Shown here one piece after another: positions 19,237 through 27,495 of a stretch of DNA of 64,000 bases. The position numbers and the translations under genes were made by a program. The notes beneath the pieces are model-generated. The model was not told the origin of the DNA. It searched no databases and was given only the letters and a program-made list of their open reading frames with translations. The DNA is from Sphingomonas sp. Y38-1Y (GTDB taxonomy: Bacteria; Pseudomonadota; Alphaproteobacteria; Sphingomonadales; Sphingomonadaceae): contig NZ_CP135916.1 of the NCBI RefSeq assembly GCF_032391395.1, positions 1,302,001 to 1,366,000 of the forward strand. The letters are read 5' to 3'. How positions within the stretch are numbered: position 1 is the stretch's first letter; the number at the start of each line of letters is the position of its first letter.

Positions 19237-19844
19237 TCAGGGCACGTCGAAGTCGAGGGGCGTCGTCCATGCCCGTTCGATCACCGGCTCGGGCTTCTCG
19301 GCAAAGAATGATTGCTGCGGCTTATCGAGCGGTTTGCCGACACGCTTCACCGCCCAAGCCTTCCGCTCCGAATGCGGTGCCTCGACAAGCTGCAAGCTGG
19401 CGACGATCCGGTTCTTGTTGCGGCCCAGGTAGCGGCCGAACTTGGATTGGTTCACGAACCCACGTTCGACGCAGGGCAGCTCCATCATAGCGTCGTAAAG
19501 ATCGCCGTTGTCGTTGCGCTCGATATGGCTGAGCACCTGACGCACCATCGTCGGGCGCTCTCCGAAGGTGGCGTTCCAGGCACGAGCAACACGATGCAGT
19601 TGCCATCGTCGTTGGTGATGATGGGCGCTTCGAACGCACCGCCGTGATCAAGCACCCATTCCCAAGGAGGGTGTTCGCTGTTGATCGAGTAACCCGTACT
19701 GACTTCGATGGCCTGTAAGGTATCTCCTGGGCAAACAATGCTGAATGACGCAAGATCTATCAAGTTACGCCGAAGGCTAAGAATGTATCGAAGACGGTCA
19801 GGAAGGGGTGCATCTAAATCGCATGGCGACGTGATTAAAATCAT
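19237..19844 (-). pseudogene. Unknown island gene disrupted by a frameshift
   Basis: Two minus-strand frames together read as one roughly 200-residue protein. The first (from ATG 19844) runs MILITSPCDLDAPLPDRL... to NCIVLLVPG and then becomes implausible. The second picks up as AWNATFGERPTMVRQVLSHIE and continues to LDFDVP at 19237. The join near 19575-19590 needs one extra base (about GTGCCTGG), that is, a 1-base deletion in this copy. I do not recognise the family, and no catalytic motif stands out. Its place next to the integrase suggests an element accessory gene. A sequencing error is the alternative explanation. Confidence 0.6.
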
Positions 19845-19954
19845 ATTTGATCTCCAAAAATAAAGCCCCCGGCAAGCTGGCCGAGGGCTGGTACAATTAA
19901 ACTAGAAGGCCTGATCTTATCTGCGAGCTGACCTCATGTAAGCAAAACTTATGA

Positions 19955-20302
19955 CTAACGTGGGCCACCTTCAAATGGTTGCATCTCATGTATCATCGCG
20001 ACGCATTCTTCAAATGTTCCAGCTATCCCCTGAAAGTCCCACTTATCAAGCGAGGCCGGGCTTACAAAACGTGATGCTTGTGGTCCTGTGTATCCGCCGC
20101 CAGTACCACGCGAGTTGACCTCTAAGCAGGCCCAATCTCGATCCTTTGAATCCACTCGCTCGAAACGGCCAAACTCTGCCGATTTCGGATCAGTAAGATG
20201 AGACTTGGTGATGTCTTTCATTGTAGCTTGAGGATCGCTGCAGCTGACAAGCAGAGTGGGCGGGACAAGGCCAGATATCGTGCGAAAAATGCGATTTCTC
20301 AT
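19955..20302 (-). CDS. Small putative lipoprotein of unknown function
   Basis: A 115-residue product with an N-terminal lipoprotein-like signal (RNRIFRTISGLVPPTLLVSC, lipobox LVSC) and a mature region containing HLTDPKSAEFGRFERV and GGGYTGPQASRFVS. The DPKSAEF...G..C pattern resembles small secreted proteins sometimes found on mobile elements, but I cannot name a family with confidence. ATG 20302 has AGGA 6 bases upstream, favouring it over the in-frame start at 20317. The 228 bp between it and the divergent XRE gene should hold both promoters. Confidence 0.6.
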   Translation of the reverse strand: MRNRIFRTISGLVPPTLLVSCSDPQATMKDITKSHLTDPKSAEFGRFERVDSKDRDWACLEVNSRGTGGGYTGPQASRFVSPASLDKWDFQGIAGTFEECVAMIHEMQPFEGGPR

Positions 20303-20530
20303 TTCGTATCCTATCAATTCTGATGGTTATGGCGTGGTGACAGGGCAAGGATGATTGCATCTAATCCATAGATCCTCCCAGAGAATTGCATTCTGCTCAT
20401 GAGCACGTCCTGGCTCACGCGCGATTTCATCCAACAGAGCGAATGAGTCGTGCTGTACGGGCGGTAAGGCAAGCAAAAATGACACGGCTGGTGGACAGAC
20501 GGAACGGCGCGTTCGCGGCCATCTGCGCAC

Positions 20531-20755
20531 ATGGACGTAGTGCGACTTCTCGGCGCCAACGTGAGGCGGCACCGCAAGCTGAGGGGCATGTCGCAGGAGG
20601 AGCTGTCGCTGGAGGCCGGAATGAAGCGCAGCTATGTCAGCGATCTGGAAAGAGGCACGCGCAACCCTTCTGTTCGGGCGCTCGGTCGGCTTGCCGAAGC
20701 ACTCGGCATCGAGCCTAAGCAGCTACTGGATCAACCTGCTAATGACTGCTTGTAA
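20531..20755 (+). CDS. XRE-family helix-turn-helix regulator, possible R-M controller protein
   Basis: A 74-residue single-domain Cro/C1-type regulator: LLGANVRRHRKLRGMSQEEL, then the recognition region EAGMKRSYVSDLERGTRNPS and LGRLAEALGIEPKQLL. Its size and location, 416 bp upstream of the methyltransferase on the same strand, match controller (C) proteins that time endonuclease expression in type II restriction-modification systems. Many unrelated XRE proteins look the same, so the controller role is inference. No clear ribosome-binding site precedes the ATG. Confidence 0.8.
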   Translation: MDVVRLLGANVRRHRKLRGMSQEELSLEAGMKRSYVSDLERGTRNPSVRALGRLAEALGIEPKQLLDQPANDCL

Positions 20756-20805
20756 TCAAATAAGATAGCCGGTATTACGCGATTAATTTGCCGGGAACGG
20801 CATAC

Positions 20806-21060
20806 TTAGATATTTAGGTCCTGCAGGCAGCGTCGACATCCAGCTGTATCCAGTCGACCAAGCAACAGCGCGGCATCTACTGCGTCCTTGATAGACGTGT
20901 AAGGCCCGGTCCAGATACTACGCTTTTGGCTGCCGTTTCCTTTCAACCCTGCGCCACAGCGGCAATAAACACATTCGTTCTTGTGGACGCGGATCACATC
21001 GTAGTTTCTGTTCTCATAGACAAAATAGCTTACGCTCATGCAATCGCTTTCCAGACTCAT
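20806..21060 (-). CDS. Small double-CxxC protein of unknown function
   Basis: An 84-residue product with CVYCRCGAG near residue 32, WTGPYTS near 50 and a second cysteine pair CRRC near the end. The pattern resembles a widespread small family (C-x2-C, W-x-GP-[FY], C-x2-C) found beside varied mobile or defence genes; a zinc ribbon-like fold is likely. ATG 21060 has AAGGG 5 bases upstream; starts at 21066 and 21039 are possible. It is divergent from the methyltransferase. No function can be assigned. Confidence 0.6.
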   Translation of the reverse strand: MSLESDCMSVSYFVYENRNYDVIRVHKNECVYCRCGAGLKGNGSQKRSIWTGPYTSIKDAVDAALLLGRLDTAGCRRCLQDLNI

Positions 21061-21171
21061 TGGCACCCTTCAGCCGACGTACGACTGATCCGCGTTGTCA
21101 AATTTTGATAGCGCCAGGGGGCGAAACGGGCAAAAAGCGGCGCGACGCTTTTCGGCTATCTGGAGCCTAGG

Positions 21172-22455
21172 TTGAAGTTTGCGAGCGAGTGGGTGCCCGA
21201 TGGCAACGAGCCGGATCTGGCGGAAGGGCGGGTCGATCTACAGCCTGTAAGAACCGTTGCCGGTGAGGGGTATGTCACGGCCACCAAGGCTGTACGCGAG
21301 TGTACGACCGATCGCCGCCGCGATCCAAATCCCTCGCTCCGTCCAGTTTTAGACCTCTTCTGCGGGGTAGGCGGCTTCTCGAACGGCTTTGAAGCTACAG
21401 GCGAGTTTGAGGTAGTGGCGGGTGCGGATTTACTCGGTGATCGCTTGGACACATTTTGTGCAAATCACCCAACTGCGATCGGCCACGGTGGCGACATCAG
21501 AGGGCTCAGTGCGGATGCGCTGCTAAGTGGAACGCCGCAACCATTCGTGGTCATAGGAGGGCCGCCGTGCCAAGGTTTTTCGAGCATTCGTCCATTTAGG
21601 AACATCGAGTGGAACGATCCTAGGAATAACTTAGGAGAAGAGTTTTGCCGTGTTGTTGCGGCGACGAACCCCGAGTGGTTGGTGTTTGAAAACGTGGTAG
21701 GACTGCTGAAGCATGATAGAGGGCGCGCCCTCACTGCTCTGGTGGGTGGGTTCGAGGCGCTGGGCTATCGTGTATCCTATCGAGTTCTCAACGCAGCGTA
21801 CTATGGGCTTCCTCAACGCAGAGAACGTCTAATCATCGTCGGATCCCGGAAGGGAAAGCCTTTCGAGTGGCCCACCCCTTCACATCGACACAATCACCGC
21901 AGCATGGCAGGAAATTCAAATGTGCTTATCACTCCCCAAGTGGGACTATTTGATGATACGGCGCCAGCACTTACATTGATGGACGCGATAGGCGATTTAC
22001 CACAGCTGTCGTCTGGGCAGCGGGCGGAGCACTACGCATGCGTCCCGCAAAACCGATACCAAGAACTGCTTCGGTTCAACTCCGAAACTCTCACCATGCA
22101 CAACGCCACTGCCCACTCGCCTGAGATGCTGAACATAATTCGGCATGCGGGATCAAACATACATGCATTGCCGCCGGGCATGGTAACAAGCGGCTTTTCA
22201 ACTTGTTACAGCAGGCTTGATGCAGACGAGCCTGCAAATACAATCACGGTAAATTTCGTCCACCCCGCTTCGAACCGCTGCATCCATCCCTTTCAGGATC
22301 GAGCCCTGACGCCACGCGAGGGTGCTCGCCTACAAAGCTTCCCGGATGTCTTCAAATTTACCGGGACAAGGTCACAGATAGTTAAACAAATCGGCAATGC
22401 GGTTCCACCTTTGCTTGGGAAAGTCATCGCCGAGGCAATTTTAGATGCGGAGTAA
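21172..22455 (+). CDS. DNA cytosine-5 methyltransferase (type II R-M candidate)
   Basis: A 427-residue C5 DNA methyltransferase. Ordered motifs are present: I DLFCGVGGFS (61-70), IV GGPPCQGFSS with nucleophile C133, VI FENV (172-175), VIII QRRERLIIVG, IX near REGARLQSFPD, and X QIGNAVPP at the C-terminus. A target-recognition region lies between VIII and IX (about 230-340), and a roughly 55-residue N-terminal extension precedes motif I. The start is a TTG with GGAG 6 bases upstream; a nearby ATG is out of frame. It is tail-to-tail with the candidate endonuclease, one base apart. It should protect host DNA at an unknown sequence. Confidence 0.93.
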   Translation: MKFASEWVPDGNEPDLAEGRVDLQPVRTVAGEGYVTATKAVRECTTDRRRDPNPSLRPVLDLFCGVGGFSNGFEATGEFEVVAGADLLGDRLDTFCANHPTAIGHGGDIRGLSADALLSGTPQPFVVIGGPPCQGFSSIRPFRNIEWNDPRNNLGEEFCRVVAATNPEWLVFENVVGLLKHDRGRALTALVGGFEALGYRVSYRVLNAAYYGLPQRRERLIIVGSRKGKPFEWPTPSHRHNHRSMAGNSNVLITPQVGLFDDTAPALTLMDAIGDLPQLSSGQRAEHYACVPQNRYQELLRFNSETLTMHNATAHSPEMLNIIRHAGSNIHALPPGMVTSGFSTCYSRLDADEPANTITVNFVHPASNRCIHPFQDRALTPREGARLQSFPDVFKFTGTRSQIVKQIGNAVPPLLGKVIAEAILDAE

Positions 22456-22456
22456 T

Positions 22457-23128
22457 CTATTCTAGAAGCGCGGCGTAGGCGCGGTAGTTTGCACCGTTCC
22501 TTGAGCCCGGAACCATATCGAGGTCGACATAGACAACCTTCAATGCTTCCATTCCACTTGCATTGACTACTGCCGTCTTCCCGCTATCGCCGGCCGTGTT
22601 GCTGATATTGAAATGATCTTCTGTCAGATATCCTGCGCGCATTTCCCAAATTACTGCTCTTTGGGCCTTATGACGATCAGCCTTTTCGGTGCATGGCGAC
22701 TCGTCTGCATCGATCAGCACATATCTGCACGTCAGGTAGTTGCCTTCCTTGGCTAGATGACCCTTAGGGTTATTGCGATTAAGAGCCATTTTAATTTCGA
22801 TGCCGGACTTCGCCGCGTTTGGGTGGGCGGGAACAAGATCAGGAAATTTGTGTGGTCCGTTACGGACGTACATACCATTGCTTGCCTTAGCCACTTCCGC
22901 ACCAAGAACATTGCCGATCATAGACGAAAGGTTGGCAAGCTCAACTATCTGGCACAGAGGCTCTACGCCATCCGCGGTAAGCGTTTGATCGATGCGATCG
23001 AGTAGACGATATGTGCCCGCAACGCTCGCCGCGAGTTGGTCGGAGGATAACCCTACCTTCGTCAACGATGCCGTGTTGGCGAAGCCTTTTGTGTTCGCCA
23101 TTCGCTTTGCAACGTGCTCGCCTGCCAC
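22457..23128 (-). CDS. Candidate PD-(D/E)XK type II restriction endonuclease
   Basis: A 223-residue protein without a recognised name, convergent with and one base from the C5 methyltransferase, the usual place for the cognate endonuclease. The middle carries a nuclease-like core: FPDL (about 94-97), then, after 13 residues, GIEIKMALNRNNPKGHL. This gives the PD...ExK metal site, followed by a basic segment. The N-terminal half (AASVAGTYRLLDRIDQTL, LANLSSMIGNVLGAEVAKASNG) is helical. A GTG at 23128 begins the longest form with a poorly spaced AGAGG; an internal ATG at 23101 is possible. Assignment rests on neighbourhood plus the motif, not on a recognised family. Confidence 0.65.
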   Translation of the reverse strand: MAGEHVAKRMANTKGFANTASLTKVGLSSDQLAASVAGTYRLLDRIDQTLTADGVEPLCQIVELANLSSMIGNVLGAEVAKASNGMYVRNGPHKFPDLVPAHPNAAKSGIEIKMALNRNNPKGHLAKEGNYLTCRYVLIDADESPCTEKADRHKAQRAVIWEMRAGYLTEDHFNISNTAGDSGKTAVVNASGMEALKVVYVDLDMVPGSRNGANYRAYAALLE

Positions 23129-23341
23129 TGGCCTCTTTGATCCCGCATAATAGTTACAAACCCTGCGGTGACAGTATAAGCTGGCTGACTAAGAATCTAG
23201 TGGTTGCGGTCCGTTTGTGCGACGTTGAGCGGTCGGGAAAGCGGCGCTTGCGACTCCGAAGCGGAGGGGGGCCGAGCATCCCACCAGTGGCCCACACGAG
23301 CACCTTAACAGCTGAATGTCCCCGTCAGTCCGAAGCGGCTT

Positions 23342-23461
23342 TCAAGGCAGAAGCAGCGACGCATCGCCGTAGGAGTAGAAACGGTAGCCGTTCTCGATGG
23401 CGTGGGCGTAAGCCGCCTTCATCCGCTCCAGCCTCATCAGCGCAGAGACCAGCATGAACAG
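23342..23461 (-). pseudogene. queA: Second queA 3'-end fragment (copy 2, internal boundary)
   Basis: The minus strand encodes the final 39 residues of a QueA-like protein ([22 protein letters not shown] to GDASLLLP, then TGA), with no gene body. It has the same length and orientation as the end of intact queA but differs at many bases, so it is not a recent duplicate. It marks the junction between the 5.8-kb island and a short remnant next to queA. Confidence 0.82.
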
Positions 23462-23736
23462 CGCCGTTGGGCGGCTCTAAGGTTTGAGCGCCTTCCGGCT
23501 GTGAACGCCAAATCGACCGTCTGAAAAGCCGTTCCGCCGCATTCCTCAGAAAGACTTGGTAGCGCCGCCTCCGCCGGATACCTTGTTCGATCCCTAGTCA
23601 AAGCCATGTATAAAGGGCACCACTCGCACGCCCACCAAACGAACTCTACGGAAGGAGCAGCGACGCATCCCCGTAGGAGTAGAAACGATAGCCGTTCTCT
23701 ATCGCATGGGCGTAAGCGTCTTTCATCTTATCTAGG
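23462..23736. mobile_element. Short remnant between the second and third queA 3' ends
   Basis: About 180 bp of gene-free sequence (23462-23645) plus the 3' end carried into queA (23646-23736), bounded by two att-like copies. It looks like a decayed or minimal second element inserted at the same site. I see no coding region, promoter or repeat that explains it. Confidence 0.55.
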
Positions 23737-24671
23737 CCCATCAGCGCCGAGACCAGCATGAACAGCGTCGATCGCGGCAGGTGGAAGTTGGTCATCAGGC
23801 CGTCGATCCCGCGAAAGCGGTAGCCGGGGGTGATAAAGATCGCCGTATCGCCCTCGAACGGGCGGATGACATCGTCCTCGCCCGCGGCGCTTTCGATCAG
23901 GCGCAGGCTGGTCGTGCCGACTGCGATCACGCGTCCGCCAGCGGCGCGCACGGCGTTGAGGCGGTCGGCGGTGGCGGCGTCGATGCGGCCCCATTCGGCG
24001 TGCATCGCATGGTCGTTCGTGTCGTCGGCCTTCACCGGAAGGAAGGTGCCCGCGCCGACGTGGAGCGTCAGGGTCGCATGGCCAATCCCGGCTGCCTCCA
24101 ACGCGGCGAGTAGCTCGGGGGTGAAGTGGAGCGCGGCGGTCGGCGCGGCGACTGCACCCGCCTCGCGCGCGAACATCGTCTGGTAATCGTCGGCGTCGCG
24201 CGCGTCGGTCGGGCGCTTGGCGGCGATATAGGGCGGGAGCGGCATCCGGCCGGCCCGTTCCAGCAGCAGCTCGACCGGCTCGTCACCGGCAAAGTCGAGC
24301 GCGAAGCTGCCATCGGCGGCGCGGTCGCTCGCAATCGCAGTCACCCCTTCACCGAAGTCGATCGCATCGCTCTCGCGCAGTCGCTTGGCGTTGCGGATGA
24401 AGGCGCGCCAGCGGCGCGGCCCCTCCCGCTTGTGGAGCGTCGCGCCGATCCGCGCCTCGCCCCGCGTCCCTTCGAGCTGGGCGGGGATGACGCGGGTGTC
24501 GTTGAAGACGAGGCAATCGCCGGGCCGCAGGCAGCCGGGCAAGTCGCGGACGATCGCGTCGCGAAGGGCGCCGCCCTCGACCACCAGCATCCGCGCGGCA
24601 TCACGCGGCGCGGCGGGGCGCAGCGCGATCCGTTCGGGCGGCAGCTCGAAATCGAACAGGTCGACCTGCAT
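23646..24671 (-). CDS. queA: tRNA preQ1(34) S-adenosylmethionine ribosyltransferase-isomerase
   Basis: QueA transfers the ribosyl group of S-adenosylmethionine to preQ1 in the tRNA wobble position, making epoxyqueuosine. The 341-residue product spans the family: [14 protein letters not shown] at the N-terminus, [62 protein letters not shown] and [19 protein letters not shown]. The last 39 residues, downstream of the att core at 23737-23765, have less GC-rich codons than the displaced original end at 17527-17652. The present C-terminus was therefore probably supplied by an inserted element, restoring a functional gene. It follows the cyclophilin gene by 10 bp. Confidence 0.95.
   Translation of the reverse strand: MQVDLFDFELPPERIALRPAAPRDAARMLVVEGGALRDAIVRDLPGCLRPGDCLVFNDTRVIPAQLEGTRGEARIGATLHKREGPRRWRAFIRNAKRLRESDAIDFGEGVTAIASDRAADGSFALDFAGDEPVELLLERAGRMPLPPYIAAKRPTDARDADDYQTMFAREAGAVAAPTAALHFTPELLAALEAAGIGHATLTLHVGAGTFLPVKADDTNDHAMHAEWGRIDAATADRLNAVRAAGGRVIAVGTTSLRLIESAAGEDDVIRPFEGDTAIFITPGYRFRGIDGLMTNFHLPRSTLFMLVSALMGLDKMKDAYAHAIENGYRFYSYGDASLLLP
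23737..23765. repeat. Putative attachment-site core inside queA
   Basis: Identical over 29 bp to 17624-17652 and nearly identical to the copy ending at 23461. It lies inside the queA coding sequence at codons for SALMG and its flanks. This is consistent with an element that uses a conserved protein-coding segment as its target and carries a replacement 3' end. Confidence 0.75.
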
Positions 24672-24681
24672 CGGGCCGGCC

Positions 24682-25371
24682 TTACTTGGTGCCCGGCAGC
24701 GTCACTTCCTTTTCGCCCGCGGGCAGCGCGGCGGCAGGGGCAGGCGCCTGATAGGGCGGCGGATTGTCCGCGGCGATATAGGCATGGAGGATGCGCGCCG
24801 GGGCCGTGGGCGGCTCGCCGCGCGGGATGGTGTCGACATATTGCATGCCGTCGATCACGCGCCCGAACACGCTATAGTCCTTATCGAGGCTGAGGCGCGG
24901 CGTGAACATGATGAAGAATTGGCTGTTCGCAGTGTTCTGCGCCGCCGTCTTCTGCTCGGCGGTCGCGTCCTCGGGCGCACCCTGACGCGCGGCGGAAACG
25001 GCGCCGCGGACGTGCGGGAGATAGCTGAACTCGGCGGGCAGGTCGGCGAGGTCGGAGCCGCCGGTGCCATCGCCCTTGGGATCGCCCGACTGGGCCATGA
25101 AGCCCTCGATCACGCGGTGGAACAGCACGCCGTCATAGAATTTGCGGCGCGTCAGCGTCTTGATCCGCTCGACCATCTGCGGCGCGACGTCGGGACGCAG
25201 CCAGATGGTGACCCGGCCGCCCGTCGACAGGTCGAGCAGCCAGAGATTTTCCTTGTCGGTCGTGGCCGGCGGCGCCTTGCGACCGGCGACGGGCGCGTCG
25301 ACGATCTGCGCGGTGGCGGGCATGGCGGCGCCCAGGCCGACAAGAGCGAGAAGCGAGAGCAGGAAACGCAT
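24682..25371 (-). CDS. Periplasmic cyclophilin-type peptidyl-prolyl isomerase
   Basis: A 229-residue cyclophilin that should speed proline isomerisation during folding in the periplasm. ATG 25371 begins a clear signal peptide ([21 protein letters not shown]); longer upstream readings are rejected. Core motifs are [33 protein letters not shown] and [15 protein letters not shown], with the catalytic Arg in FHRV. The C-terminus is a Pro/Ala-rich tail. It precedes queA by 10 bp in an apparent operon, and starts 133 bp from the divergent subtilase. Confidence 0.93.
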   Translation of the reverse strand: MRFLLSLLALVGLGAAMPATAQIVDAPVAGRKAPPATTDKENLWLLDLSTGGRVTIWLRPDVAPQMVERIKTLTRRKFYDGVLFHRVIEGFMAQSGDPKGDGTGGSDLADLPAEFSYLPHVRGAVSAARQGAPEDATAEQKTAAQNTANSQFFIMFTPRLSLDKDYSVFGRVIDGMQYVDTIPRGEPPTAPARILHAYIAADNPPPYQAPAPAAALPAGEKEVTLPGTK

Positions 25372-25504
25372 GGATACCCCGAAACGGTCAGTCGCCGCGC
25401 GGGATAGACCAGATTGCGAGGCAGGGAAATGGGGCGCGCTCGCCCCGTTGCCAGCCTCCCTCGACGGGCATAGCTTCGATCGCGGGGAAATCAGGGGGAA
25501 GATC

Positions 25505-27382
25505 ATGCGGCGGAGTCGTGGCGTGTGGGCGTGGATGCTGGCGGGCGCGGTCGTCGCCTGTCCGGCCGTCGGCGGGGCGGCGTCGGCGCAGAGCGGATCG
25601 CCGGCCAAGAAGGTGGTCCGAACGCAGGACGACCTGCCGCGGCACAGTTATCCGGTGACGGGTACCGCCGCCGCGCTGCTCGGCGCCGACGATGCGACCT
25701 TCAATGCCTGGGCGGCGCGGGTCGACGCCGATGTTATCGCGACGCTAGCGGGCTATGACATTCAGGACCGCGCGACGCTGCGCGACCTGCTCTCGACGCA
25801 TCTCGCCTATCAGATGCTGACCGGCGAGGATGCCGGGGCGATGGCGACGATGCTTCGCATCCGCAGCCTTCAGGACAAGCCTGACGCCAAGCTGACCAGT
25901 GGCCTCAAGATCGAGGCGATGCTGAAGGCGCGGGCGGAGACCAAGGCCATGAGCGGCGCCGCGTACGAGGCGGCGTTCGCGCGACACTATGCGGCGCTGC
26001 TCAAGCCGCTGCCCTGGCCGGTGGTCGGCACCGCGCTCAAGGAAGCGCGCGGCAACGCGCAGATCGTCGGGCGGACGACTGTCGAGGGCTATATCCTCCA
26101 GCAGATCGAGCCGATCGTCGCTCGTGACCACCGCGTCAGCGACAAGCCGGCGGGCGAGCTCATCTGGGCGCGCTCGATCCTGCGCCACGACGTGCCCGTC
26201 GCCCAACCGGTCGTCGCCGCGCTGACGCCGATCATCCGCGCGAACAGCGCGCCCAAGGCCGACATCTGGGCCGCGCGCGAAGTGACGCTGACATCGGCCG
26301 ACAAGACGACACCCGTTGTCGCAGCGGTGTGGGACAGCGGCACCGACCTGTCACTGTTCCCGGGGCAGGTCTATACCGATCCCGCGCCTAGGAAAGGGGC
26401 GCCATACCACGCGCACGGCCTTGCCTATGACATCGACAGCAAGCCGACGACCGGATGGCTGCTTCCGCTGACCCCCGCGCAGTCGGCCGAGTTCAAGACG
26501 ATGATCGCCGATTTCCAGGGCTTTGCCGATCTCCAGCAGGCGATCGACAGTCCGGCCGCCGACGCGCTCAAGGCCAAGCTCGCCGCCATGCCCGCGACCG
26601 AGCAGCCGGCCTATTTCGAGAAGCTCGCTCTCTACCGCGACTATGGTCACGGCACGCACGTCGCGGGGATCATGGCGCGCGGCAATCCGGCGATCCGGCT
26701 CGCCTCCGCCCGGATGACCTATGACTGGCGCAACATCCCGGCGCCGCCGACCGACGCCTCTGTCGCGCTGAACGCGACGTCGTGGCGCGAAACGGTCGCG
26801 TGGTTCCGCGCGCACAAGGTCCGCGTCGTCAACATGAGCTGGAGCGACTCGCCCGACTGGCACGAAAGCGCACTCGAAAAGAACGGCATCGGCAAGGACG
26901 CCGCCGAACGCAAGGCATTGGCGCGGCGCTATTTCGAGGTCGGCAAGGCAGCCTTGTACGAGGCGATCAAGAGCGCGCCCGAGGTGCTGTTCGTCTGTTC
27001 GGCCGGCAACACCAATGGCGACAACGGTTTCGAGGAATCGATTCCGTCCGGGTTCGAGCTGCCCAACCTCCTCACCGTCAGCGCGGTCGACAGCGGCGGG
27101 GACGAGGCGAGCTTCACCACCTATGGCAAGAACGTCGTCGTCAGCGCCAATGGCTATCAGGTCGATTCGGTGATCCCGGGCGGCGCGCACATCCAGGAAT
27201 CGGGCACGTCGATGGCGTCGCCCAACGTCGCCAACCTCGCCGCCAAGCTGATCGCGCTCGATCCCACGCTGACGCCGGCCGAGACGATCGCGCTGATTCG
27301 AAAGGGCGCAACCGCGAGCGCGGACGGGCGGCGCAACAACATCGACCCGAAAGCGTCGGTGGCGCTGCTCAAAGCTCGCTAG
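25505..27382 (+). CDS. Secreted subtilisin-like (S8) serine peptidase
   Basis: A 625-residue exported protease. A signal peptide ends near GGAASAQ, followed by a roughly 230-residue N-terminal region of unknown fold. The S8 catalytic domain has Asp277 in VAAVWDSGTD, His382 in YGHGTHVAGI and Ser569 in SGTSMASPNVA, and an oxyanion-loop-like FVCSAGNTNGD near 500. The long spacing between Asp and His comes from an insert. ATG 25505 has GGGGGAAG upstream; an earlier in-frame start at 25142 would run through the divergent cyclophilin gene. Substrates are unknown. Confidence 0.92.
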   Translation: MRRSRGVWAWMLAGAVVACPAVGGAASAQSGSPAKKVVRTQDDLPRHSYPVTGTAAALLGADDATFNAWAARVDADVIATLAGYDIQDRATLRDLLSTHLAYQMLTGEDAGAMATMLRIRSLQDKPDAKLTSGLKIEAMLKARAETKAMSGAAYEAAFARHYAALLKPLPWPVVGTALKEARGNAQIVGRTTVEGYILQQIEPIVARDHRVSDKPAGELIWARSILRHDVPVAQPVVAALTPIIRANSAPKADIWAAREVTLTSADKTTPVVAAVWDSGTDLSLFPGQVYTDPAPRKGAPYHAHGLAYDIDSKPTTGWLLPLTPAQSAEFKTMIADFQGFADLQQAIDSPAADALKAKLAAMPATEQPAYFEKLALYRDYGHGTHVAGIMARGNPAIRLASARMTYDWRNIPAPPTDASVALNATSWRETVAWFRAHKVRVVNMSWSDSPDWHESALEKNGIGKDAAERKALARRYFEVGKAALYEAIKSAPEVLFVCSAGNTNGDNGFEESIPSGFELPNLLTVSAVDSGGDEASFTTYGKNVVVSANGYQVDSVIPGGAHIQESGTSMASPNVANLAAKLIALDPTLTPAETIALIRKGATASADGRRNNIDPKASVALLKAR

Positions 27383-27393
27383 AGCCAAAGACC

Positions 27394-27473
27394 CGTTCGT
27401 CCTGAGCTTGTCGAAGGACGTGTTCCAGGAGGGGCGCTCGCGGCCCGTGCTTCGACAAGCTCAGCACGAACGG
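27394..27473. repeat. Palindromic repeat pair, family A (between convergent genes)
   Basis: Two inverted arms of about 23-24 bp with core CTGAGCTTGTCGAAG and its complement CTTCGACAAGCTCAG, separated by about 32 bases, lie between the convergent subtilase and coaD genes. The same arms recur at 33.4, 40.05 and 43.4 kb. Confidence 0.85.
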
Positions 27474-27495
27474 AAGGGGGCTTGGGGAAGGAGCC

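Larger units (their letters stand above)
17653..23461. mobile_element. Integrative island inserted at the 3' end of queA
   Basis: About 5.8 kb between two direct copies of the queA 3' end. Base composition is visibly lower in G+C than the flanks, especially from 19.8 to 23.2 kb. Contents in order: tyrosine integrase, a frameshifted unknown gene, a small lipoprotein, an XRE-type regulator, a CxxC small protein, a cytosine-5 DNA methyltransferase and a convergent candidate restriction endonuclease. No replication, conjugation or phage structural genes are present. It is therefore best described as a small genomic island or satellite carrying a restriction-modification module. The 281 bp between the distal att core and the integrase stop hold no gene I can support. 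Confidence 0.82.

Noticed and set aside
19322..19753. Separate gene in the third frame over the frameshifted island gene
   Set aside because: Composition is Arg/Ser/Cys-rich and it has no independent ribosome-binding site.
20314..20589. Minus-strand frame over the XRE regulator
   Set aside because: It overlaps the real HTH gene and the lipoprotein promoter region, with no motif and poor composition.
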